From Streptomyces sp. ATexAB-D23 (GTDB taxonomy: Bacteria > Actinomycetota > Actinomycetes > Streptomycetales > Streptomycetaceae), in the NCBI RefSeq assembly GCF_000373645.1, contig NZ_KB892002.1, positions 1 to 64,000 on the forward strand: 64,000 nucleotides of DNA, written 5' to 3'. The translations under genes were made by a program, and so were the position numbers. Shown here piece after piece: positions 54,374-61,270 of this stretch; the stretch's first letter is position 1, and each line of letters begins with the position of its first letter. Below the pieces are notes generated by a model that saw only the letters and a program-made list of their open reading frames with translations, made no database searches and had not been told where the DNA came from.

Positions 54374-55656
54374 AGGACCGCTTTCCCCGCATGCTGTTCG
54401 TCGCTCTCTGCGGCCTGGCACCGGCTGCCCTGGGGAACTTCCTGAGCTGGTCGCCCTGGCTGTGGGGCTTCATGTCCATGGTCACGGTCTCCGGCTCCCT
54501 CCTGCTCGTGATGGCGGTCCTCAGCAGCGACCGCACGCCGGCCGAACCGTACGAGCCCGCGGAACCCGATACGCCTGCCGCACCGGCGGAACAGCCGTAC
54601 CAGGAGACCCGGGTGATCGACGCCGCGCTGCCGAGCGCGACGGACGGCTACGACTTCCTCTTCTCCGCCACCGTGTGGTGGAGGCCGGCACCCGACTACG
54701 GCGACTGGTCCGACAGCGCCTCCCCGGCCCTCGCCGTGTCCTCGGTCGTCAGCCGGGCCCTGGCAGTGGTCCGTCGTGAGGAGCCCGGCCGAGCGACCTT
54801 CGCGCGCTATCTCCTGGAAGGAGAGCTGGGCATTCCGCTGACGGACCGCAGCGGACGGGTCGAGGCCATGGTGGCCGATGTGACGCTGACCCTCGCTCCC
54901 GGCGACCGCGAGCGCCTGCGGAAGCTGAGCGACCTCCGCAAGGACGAGGAGATCTGGGAGCACGAGCGTCAGCACGAGCGCAACAAGCGGCGCTACCTCG
55001 GGGAGGACGTCATGACGAGCACGGGCAGCGCGGTCGTGTGGTGGCTGGCCCGTCACGAGGACGAGATCGAGAAGGCGGTCGACATGATCGGCCCGCTCGC
55101 CCAGGTCGCGGCGGCAGCGAACGACCAGGAGGTACCCGAACTCTTCCGTCACCTGCTCGTCCCGCCCGTGGGCGCCCGGAGCGAAGCGATGGCCGGAGGC
55201 CCTCTCTGGGACGGACCGGCCCGAGAGGAAGGGGGGTTTGACCGTGAGGAGGAGGTCGGGGTCGCGGATCGTCTGCTCGTACTGCTGGCGGCGGCGGGTC
55301 TGAAGCCTGATATGGACGGGTACACCGTGCTGGTGCACAGGGTGCTGCTCACTCTTGAGGCGGAGGGGCTGCACGATGCCGCAGAGGAGATCAGGCGGAC
55401 CATTCTCGTGACGCCCGACGAGGGCGCGGCCGGGGAATACGGGGAGTACACCCGCGCGACCGCTGATCCGCACGCCGACGACGCGGCCGGGTTCGTGGCC
55501 GGGGCGGCTCGGAACGGCGCGGGCGACCAGGGCCAGGGCTGGTGGACGCCGAGTGGCGAGGACACGTCGCCCCCGTATTCCTGGGACGCCTCCCACAGCC
55601 CGCACCGGCCCCCCACGCCTCGCTCGGGAGCCGACGAGGACGAGGGCGTCAGCTGA
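54370..55656 (+). CDS. Membrane-anchored protein, third gene of the TIR operon
   Basis: This 428-residue protein starts at ATG 54370, overlapping the stop of the NTPase gene by 4 bp. Two hydrophobic helices form the N-terminus (MLFVALCGLAPAALGNFL and WGFMSMVTVSGSLLLVMAVL), then an acidic Pro-rich stretch and a cytoplasmic domain (GYDFLFSATVWWRPAPDYGDWSD, AVADVTLTLAPGDRERLRKL-like core, a long charged helix EEIWEHERQHERNKRRYLGEDV). The family is not recognised. It may anchor the complex or act as a membrane effector. Confidence 0.8.
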   Translation: MKDRFPRMLFVALCGLAPAALGNFLSWSPWLWGFMSMVTVSGSLLLVMAVLSSDRTPAEPYEPAEPDTPAAPAEQPYQETRVIDAALPSATDGYDFLFSATVWWRPAPDYGDWSDSASPALAVSSVVSRALAVVRREEPGRATFARYLLEGELGIPLTDRSGRVEAMVADVTLTLAPGDRERLRKLSDLRKDEEIWEHERQHERNKRRYLGEDVMTSTGSAVVWWLARHEDEIEKAVDMIGPLAQVAAAANDQEVPELFRHLLVPPVGARSEAMAGGPLWDGPAREEGGFDREEEVGVADRLLVLLAAAGLKPDMDGYTVLVHRVLLTLEAEGLHDAAEEIRRTILVTPDEGAAGEYGEYTRATADPHADDAAGFVAGAARNGAGDQGQGWWTPSGEDTSPPYSWDASHSPHRPPTPRSGADEDEGVS

Positions 55657-55681
55657 CACGCACCAGTCGGCCGACTCTCCG

Positions 55682-55723
55682 GGCTCCTTCTCTCCGCGCA
55701 CCCCGCAAGGGAGAGAAGGAGCC
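55682..55723. terminator. Bidirectional hairpin between the TIR and TPR/peptidase operons
   Basis: GGCTCCTTCTCTCC (55682-55695) pairs perfectly with GGAGAGAAGGAGCC (55710-55723) around a 14-nt loop. It sits between two convergent operons and should end both. Confidence 0.82.
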
Positions 55724-57964
55724 TCACGCCGGCTCCGGCGCCCCCGGCATCTCCGTCAGGCGCTCGCGGGCGCGGTCGGCGTACGGGGAGTCGGGCAGGC
55801 CGGCGCACAGCCGTAGGTCGGTCCGGGCGCCGTCGGGGTCGCCGCTTGCGGTGCGGCAGCCGGCGCGTTCCCACAGCAGTTCGGCCGGGTCGGCGTCCGG
55901 GAGGTCGAGGGCGGCGGTGAAGTCGTCTATGGCCTCCTGCCACCGCTCGGCCGAACGGTTCACGTAGCCGCGGTTGTAGAGCAGGGACGCGTCGGGGCCG
56001 ACGAGTTCCAGGGCGCGGGTGAGGTCCTCGACCGCGTCGTCGGGCCGGCCCTGTTCCTGGGCGATGACCGCGCGGTTGGCCAGCGCCTCGTAGAGGCCCG
56101 GGTCGTGGTCCAGGGCCGTGGTGAAGTCGGCCAGGGCGGCGTCGGGGTCGCCGTCCTCCAGGGCGAGCAGGCCGCGGGTGCAGAGCAGGTCGGCGCTGTC
56201 GGGGTGGTGGGCGAGGCCCTCGGCCACGTCCGCGCGGGCGCCGTCGAGGTCGCCGGCCTCCAGCAGCAGGGACGCGCGGTTGATCCGGGCGCGCAGGTAA
56301 TCCGGTTCCAGCTCCAGGACGTAGCCGAAGTCGGCGAGGGCCCCCTTGGTGTCGCCGAGTTCGGCGCGCAGGTCGCCCCGGTTGTAGTACGCCTCGGGGA
56401 ACGGCGGGCTGACGTCGATGGCGGACTGGTAGTCGGCGAGGGCCGCGTCGGTGTCGCCGGAACGGCGGTGGAGCGAGGCGCGGTCGAAGTAGTACTCGGG
56501 GTGGTTGGGGTCGGCGGCGATCACCCGGGAGAGATCGGCGACCCCCTCCTCGATCCGGCCCAGCGCGGCCCGTACCTGCCCCCGGTTGTGCAACAGCACC
56601 GAGCGGTGCAACTCGTGCTCGCCCGGGGCCAGATCGGCGTCGAGCCGGGCCAGCCCCTCGGTCACCAGCTCCTCGGCCCGCGTCAGGTTGCCCATGTGCA
56701 TCTCGACCAGGGCAAGGCCGTTCTGCTGGAAGACCTTCTGGAACGAGCGGGACGCCTCGGGCATCTGCGACGCCAGGGCGATGGCGGTGTGCAGGTGGAC
56801 CCGGGCGGTGAGGTGGTTGCGGGAGTCGGGCGCGCGGTGGCGGGTGTACAGCATGCCGAGCGCGTAGTTGGAGAACAGGTGCACCATCGGCGTGGTGAAG
56901 CGGCTGCGCAGGTCGAAGTAGATCTCCTCGGCCTCGTCCACCTGCCCGAGGACGGCCAGCGAACTGGTCAGCCTGGTGCTCGCCGTGCAGTACGCGTCCT
57001 CCTCACGCTCGGGGTCGGCCAGCGCCCGCGCCCGGCGGCCGAGTTCGATCGCCGCGTGGTAGAAGCCCATGTCCACGCAGCGGCCGGTCGCCTCCAGCAC
57101 CGCCCGCAGCCCGGCCCCGTGCGGGTCGCTCCCGCGTTCCAGGTGGTACGGGAGAGCGCCGAGCCGGTGGGCCTGCGGCATGGTCCGCTCCAGCACGGCG
57201 GCCCTGGCGTCGTGCAGCCCGGCCCGAATCTCCGCGGGCGCGGCCTCGTAGGCGGAGCGCTCGCCGGGGTCGTCGGACGTGCCGTCGGACTCCACGTAGG
57301 CCCGGACCGGATCGGTGCCCCGGCGCGGTGCGGATGGGGCGTCGGCGGGGGCGGGGGCGGTGGCGGGGGCGGGGGCCGGTGCGTCCACGCGTACGGCGTA
57401 CCGGGCCAGCGCGCCGGCCAGCTCGGTGGCGTGCGCCGGCAACGGGTCGGCGGTGGTGGCCACGACCACGCGCAGCCTCGCCGGGTCGACCCGGCGCAGC
57501 ACGATGGCCAGGAGTTCCTGCTCGGTGGCGTCCGCCGCGTGCACGGCGTCGAAGCGTACGGTGACCGGCCGGCCGGACTCGGCCGCCCAGCGGTTCAGGA
57601 ACTCCACCACACCGTGTGCCAGGCGCCGGGTCCGCGCAGGGCCGTAGAAGCGGGTGCGTTCCTCGGGGACGGCCAGTGAGGTGAGCGTCTCCCGGGACGG
57701 CTCCACGACGGACTCCAGGTCGGGGGCGACCGACAGCAGCTCGACGTCGTGGGCGGTGACCAGCTCCGGCGACCGCGCCCACACCCGGGGCACCACCAGG
57801 TTCAGCAGGGCGGCGGTCCCGGCGTACGGGCCGCGGCCCCGGCGGTGGCTGCTGACCTCGTGGAACTCGCCCGCCGCGGGCCGGGGATGGACCGCTTCCA
57901 GCGCGGCGTCACGGTCCCGGCGGGTGCCGCCGACGATCCACAGGTGGGCGGGCTGCTCGCTCAT
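55724..57964 (-). CDS. TPR protein with degenerate AAA/STAND-like N-terminal domain
   Basis: The 746-residue product starts at ATG 57964, overlapping the upstream peptidase stop (ATGA). The N-terminal about 250 residues resemble an AAA_16 ATPase without a Walker A lysine loop: a Walker B-like RFDAVHAADATEQELLAIVLRRVD aligns with the DDLHWAD pattern, but no GxxxxGKS is seen. Pro/Ala linkers follow, then about eight TPR units from about residue 480 (DRASLHRRSGDTDAALADYQSAIDVSPPFPEAYYNRGDL). It is probably a scaffold for the peptide system rather than an active ATPase. TPR partners are known in actinomycete RiPP clusters (for example FxsT). Confidence 0.85.
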   Translation of the reverse strand: MSEQPAHLWIVGGTRRDRDAALEAVHPRPAAGEFHEVSSHRRGRGPYAGTAALLNLVVPRVWARSPELVTAHDVELLSVAPDLESVVEPSRETLTSLAVPEERTRFYGPARTRRLAHGVVEFLNRWAAESGRPVTVRFDAVHAADATEQELLAIVLRRVDPARLRVVVATTADPLPAHATELAGALARYAVRVDAPAPAPATAPAPADAPSAPRRGTDPVRAYVESDGTSDDPGERSAYEAAPAEIRAGLHDARAAVLERTMPQAHRLGALPYHLERGSDPHGAGLRAVLEATGRCVDMGFYHAAIELGRRARALADPEREEDAYCTASTRLTSSLAVLGQVDEAEEIYFDLRSRFTTPMVHLFSNYALGMLYTRHRAPDSRNHLTARVHLHTAIALASQMPEASRSFQKVFQQNGLALVEMHMGNLTRAEELVTEGLARLDADLAPGEHELHRSVLLHNRGQVRAALGRIEEGVADLSRVIAADPNHPEYYFDRASLHRRSGDTDAALADYQSAIDVSPPFPEAYYNRGDLRAELGDTKGALADFGYVLELEPDYLRARINRASLLLEAGDLDGARADVAEGLAHHPDSADLLCTRGLLALEDGDPDAALADFTTALDHDPGLYEALANRAVIAQEQGRPDDAVEDLTRALELVGPDASLLYNRGYVNRSAERWQEAIDDFTAALDLPDADPAELLWERAGCRTASGDPDGARTDLRLCAGLPDSPYADRARERLTEMPGAPEPA

Positions 57965-59367
57965 CGGCTGTGTTCCTGTTCTGCGTGAAGGGGTGCGGTG
58001 GTGGGGGCGGGGAGCGGGATGGGTGCGGTGTCCGGGGTGGCGGCGGGGGCGGAGTCCGAGGCGGGGCCAGGGGCCGAGTCCGAGGCCGGGGCGGCGTCCA
58101 GGGTCGGGGCTGAGCCCAGGGCCGGGGCCGAGTCCGGGGGCGCTTCCGTGCGGCTTTCGTTCCGCTGCCGCTGCTGCTCGCGGGCGCGGGCGCGGTCGCG
58201 CAGGGCCACCACGCCGACCAGCCCGAACTGCACGACACTCAGCGCCAGGAAGCCGACGGAGTCCCAGAAGCCGGAGTCGGGGTGCCCGGCGTTGCCGAGC
58301 CGGTCGACGAGGAGGCGTACGAAGTGAGCGAGGACCGGGACCGCGGTGGCGGCGGCTGTCAGCAGCATCACCAGCACGCCCGCCGCGGCGAACGGCGCGT
58401 ACCAGCGCGCGACCTTGCGGTCCCGCTCCGACCACTGCTCCAGGTCGACCGTGCGGTGCCGCAGGCCGAGCAGACGGCAGAGGGTGTTCCGGATCAGCGC
58501 CCGCGTCGCGTCGTGGAGGGCGACGCAGCCGAGAGCTGTGGAGAAAACGTAATAGAGGTCGGTCCGCAGAAATAGATAGAACTGCCAGACGAACCGCAAC
58601 GCGGTGACAAATGCGAGGGCCACCGCGAAACGTCCGAAGAAGGAAAGGCCAGGCCCATTTCCATATGCATCGATGGCGGCCGCACATACCAGCAGACAGA
58701 ACACCAGAGTATCGGCAACCATACCGGCCAAGAAAGGAAGATACCGCTTTCTCCGGGGAACTCCGAGCAATCCGTTCAGTGTCGTCTCGAACACCACGAA
58801 GTAAAGCCGCCGCCCGACGCCGAGACTGGACGGAATTCCGATGCGCCGGCCGGCCAGCGCATGGAAGGACTCATGGAGGAAAACGAACGGGAGTTGAGCG
58901 AAGAGCAGACCGACTTGTACCAGCAGCAGCGACTCGGTGAAGAACAGGGTCCTCGGATAGGGGCGCACATCGGGCATCCGCACCAGAAGCACCACGCACA
59001 CCACTGCCATCGCCCCGTAGACGACCCAGGCCATCGGCGAGAAGACGGCCCGGCCGAGCCGCGCGTACCGCACCGCGGCCGGCGCCCCAGCGACCGGATC
59101 ATCCTCGTCACTCCGAAGAAACCCCAGGTCGTCCAGGGTCTCCAGGAAGTCCTCCATGTCGACGGGCTCGTCGTAGGAGGCGTTGTACCAGGCGACGGCG
59201 TCAGCCAGGGGCATGCCGGTGGTCAGCTTGTGGAGCAGCATCGCGCCGTCGGCGGGAAAGAGGGCGTACGAATCGGTGTCGGCCCGGCCGACAAGCACCT
59301 CGTCGCCCTCCGGGACGAATGTCAGTTGATGAAAGGCAGGCTCCGCGGTCTGCCGAGTATCCGCCAT
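57961..59367 (-). CDS. PqqD-like leader-binding domain fused to an M50-like membrane metalloprotease
   Basis: The 468-residue protein starts at ATG 59367, with GGAG upstream. Residues 10-88 resemble a PqqD/RiPP recognition element (AFHQLTFVPEGDEVLVGRADTDSYALFPADGAMLLHKL, then GMPLADAVAWYN and EDFLETLDDLGFL). About eight membrane helices follow, and HESFH at 165-169 supplies the HExxH zinc motif of M50/S2P-like proteases. A Pro/Ala/Ser-rich tail ends the protein. A putative D ligand lies in PFLAGMVADTL. It probably binds the leader of the 31-residue peptide encoded upstream and cleaves or exports it. Confidence 0.88.
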   Translation of the reverse strand: MADTRQTAEPAFHQLTFVPEGDEVLVGRADTDSYALFPADGAMLLHKLTTGMPLADAVAWYNASYDEPVDMEDFLETLDDLGFLRSDEDDPVAGAPAAVRYARLGRAVFSPMAWVVYGAMAVVCVVLLVRMPDVRPYPRTLFFTESLLLVQVGLLFAQLPFVFLHESFHALAGRRIGIPSSLGVGRRLYFVVFETTLNGLLGVPRRKRYLPFLAGMVADTLVFCLLVCAAAIDAYGNGPGLSFFGRFAVALAFVTALRFVWQFYLFLRTDLYYVFSTALGCVALHDATRALIRNTLCRLLGLRHRTVDLEQWSERDRKVARWYAPFAAAGVLVMLLTAAATAVPVLAHFVRLLVDRLGNAGHPDSGFWDSVGFLALSVVQFGLVGVVALRDRARAREQQRQRNESRTEAPPDSAPALGSAPTLDAAPASDSAPGPASDSAPAATPDTAPIPLPAPTTAPLHAEQEHSR

Positions 59368-59420
59368 GCCGTCTCCGTGTCGGATTCGCCGGCGACCTCC
59401 CGGCATCGTGTGGGGACACC

Positions 59421-59461
59421 GACGTGGTGCCCGGAATTCGATGAATTCCGGGCACCACGTC
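59421..59461 (-). terminator. Very strong hairpin between peptide gene and peptidase gene
   Basis: A perfect 19-bp stem (59421-59439 with 59443-59461) with loop GAT. It starts 6 bp after the peptide stop and ends 54 bp before the peptidase start. As in many RiPP clusters it probably terminates most transcripts, so that the peptide is made in excess over the enzymes. Confidence 0.85.
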
Positions 59462-59466
59462 CTGCG

Positions 59467-59562
59467 TCAGTTCTGACCCGCGATACACATCGGCGGCCAG
59501 TAGGCGCTCGCGCTCGTGGTGAGCTTCACACCGCCGGTCTTGCGCACGACGATCTTCTTCAT
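59467..59562 (-). CDS. Putative 31-residue RiPP precursor peptide
   Basis: ATG 59562 to TGA 59467 encodes 31 residues. It has a strong GGGGGGA site about 6 bp upstream. The peptide begins MKKIVVRK, a basic leader-like segment with a hydrophobic patch, passes through Gly-Gly and Thr-Thr-Ser, and ends AYWPPMCIAGQN, with one Cys, a Trp-Pro-Pro and an Asn terminus. The small size, the hairpin after it, and the adjacent PqqD-like/protease fusion and TPR genes all support a precursor role. No modifying enzyme such as radical SAM, YcaO or LanM is visible in the window. The core boundary is unknown; a Gly-Gly cleavage after residue 11 is possible. Confidence 0.65.
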   Translation of the reverse strand: MKKIVVRKTGGVKLTTSASAYWPPMCIAGQN

Positions 59563-60274
59563 CGTAATCCCCCCTTTTTAGGTGGAATGATCTTTCTCGG
59601 TCGGCACGCGGACCGTTGATAATTCATCGGTCCCCGGCCTTGGGCTCGTTACTTATAGCACCGGCTCGCGGTTTATTGCCAGGACGTGAAGTTCCCCGTA
59701 CGGCCCGTGGGATTTTTTTCGGTCGACGTGCGGTGCGCGGGTTTATGCGGACGGCGTCCGCTTCACCTGCCGCTCGAACCGCCGGCACGGTCGGCCGCGG
59801 GCGTCGCCCCGATATCGCGTACGCCCCTGCCCCGGGCCACGGAACGCGTATCCGGGGCCGAGTCGCCCCCGGACGCGGGGGGCGTCCCTTTCCCGGGCGA
59901 CGGGCCGAAGCCCGAGGTCACGGGGCGCCCGGCCACGAAGCCCCGACGGCACGCGGCACGTGTCACCCGCCGAGCCGGCGTCGACCCCGGTGCGTACGCC
60001 CCGCGTTCCCCGCGCCAGGGAGCCGCCACCCACCCCATCCCGGCCCTCCTGGCCGGAAATCGTCATCCGCACCCCACTCGGCCGCGGGATGAGCCCCTGC
60101 CGTGGAGGGGTTGTGAACCTTCCCGGGACGGACGGCGCGCGACCGTGCGCCGCCGGCCGTCAGCACTCCCCGGACCCGGCGTGGACAGCGAAGACCATCC
60201 GTTCGAGTGGTCGGGGCGGCCTTGCCCCCCGCACAGCGAGCACCGGAGGATGGACACCGGTGTGCCGGACGGGG
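59563..60274. promoter_or_regulatory. 712-bp divergent regulatory region between the peptide operon and the TPR-CHAT operon
   Basis: The first about 150 bp are AT-rich for this genome and should hold the peptide promoter on the minus strand. An inverted repeat GGACCG (59610-59615) / CGGTCC (59628-59633) encloses TTGATAATTCAT, about 60 bp before the peptide ATG. A TATAAG box occurs further upstream (minus strand, about 59652-59657). The remaining 500 bp are GC-rich with no supported gene. The start of the plus-strand TPR gene is uncertain, so some of the region may be coding. Confidence 0.5.
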
Positions 60275-61270
60275 GTGGCGGGCGTGCGCGAAGCGGCTAC
60301 GGCGCTGGGGTGGGAAGCCCCTTTCGACGCTGAGGAGTTACCGCGGGAGTGGGTCGAGCGGCTGCCGGTGCCGCAGGCGTCCCTCCAGGACCGGTTGCGT
60401 GCGCTGGGCCTCTTCTTCGAGGTGACGGCGCGCGGTCCCGTGTACGAGCACCTGCTCGGCGTCGCGATGCTGCGGGCCGGCCACGTCTTCGGGGCGGCCG
60501 CCACACTGCTCTCGGCGCTCGGCGCGGACCCCCGGCGACGCGGTGCGTGGGTGGACGCGGCCACGGCCTACGCGGCGACGGAACGGCTCGACATGGCCAT
60601 GTGGCTGCTGGCACACGTGGTGAGCGGATTCGAGGACGTCGGCCCGCACACCTCCCCCTATCCGAAGGACTCCCCGCGCGCCGCGGAAGCCCAGAACCGC
60701 CTGGTCGCGGCCCGCCGCCGGCACGAGCAGCACGCCGACGAACTGCGCTTCCTCGGCCTGCGCACGGCGCTGGACGCGGATATCCGCGAGCACCTCGGCG
60801 ACGAACCGCTCGGCACGGACCGGGTGTTGCTGCACACCGCGGCGCTGATCTCCCTCGGCGAGGCGCGGGACGCACTCGAACCGTACGACCGGGCGGCGGC
60901 CCTGCTGGAGCAGGACGTGCTGCCGGTGGCGGGCACGACGCTGGAGCAGATGGCCCGGATCCGCATCGCGGCCGGTCCCGCGCGGGAGCGGGACGAGGTG
61001 CTGGCGCACCTGCGAAGGACCGCACCGCACTCACAGGTGCTGGCCCGCCTGCACAAGCCGACGCTCATGGAACGCCGCATGCGTGAGCAGGAGGCCTCCT
61101 ACGAGGCGCTGCTGCTGGTGACGGAGGCCGAGCGCGGACAGCGGAGCCTGCGCGAGCCGCTGGAGCAGCTGCGGCTGCGCGCCCGCGCCTCCGAACACCC
61201 GAAACCGTACCGAGAGGCCCTGGCGCGACTCGGCGGGCACCGGAGGAGGGGGCAGCACGATGGAGGATGA
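60275..61270 (+). CDS. TPR-like helical protein upstream of the CHAT gene (TTA codon)
   Basis: I take GTG 60275 as start (331 residues); GTG 60284 and GTG 60113 are alternatives and neither is decisive. The protein is helical and Ala/Leu/Arg-rich, with TPR-like units (LLGVAMLRAGHVFGAAATLLSALGADPRRRGAWVDAATAYAATERLDMAMWLLAHV; ALISLGEARDALEPYDRAAALLEQDVLP). Codon 22 is TTA (60338-60340), so expression requires bldA. It overlaps the CHAT gene by 11 bp and should be co-translated with it. The role is presumably scaffold or regulator of the CHAT protein. Confidence 0.75.
   Translation: MAGVREAATALGWEAPFDAEELPREWVERLPVPQASLQDRLRALGLFFEVTARGPVYEHLLGVAMLRAGHVFGAAATLLSALGADPRRRGAWVDAATAYAATERLDMAMWLLAHVVSGFEDVGPHTSPYPKDSPRAAEAQNRLVAARRRHEQHADELRFLGLRTALDADIREHLGDEPLGTDRVLLHTAALISLGEARDALEPYDRAAALLEQDVLPVAGTTLEQMARIRIAAGPARERDEVLAHLRRTAPHSQVLARLHKPTLMERRMREQEASYEALLLVTEAERGQRSLREPLEQLRLRARASEHPKPYREALARLGGHRRRGQHDGG

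Noticed and set aside
57961..59367. The HESFH membrane protein as a classical site-2 protease of an anti-sigma factor
   Set aside because: No sigma or anti-sigma genes adjoin, and the PqqD-like domain plus the upstream peptide gene favour peptide processing.
60113..60274. Earlier GTG (60113) as the start of the CHAT-operon TPR protein
   Set aside because: GGAGGGG lies too close to the GTG and the extra 54 residues look non-coding. Kept only as an alternative.
59686..60333. A 215-codon GTG frame in the divergent region upstream of the TPR-CHAT operon
   Set aside because: Composition is Arg/Pro-rich noise, the ribosome site is weak and it overlaps the start of the supported TPR gene in another frame.
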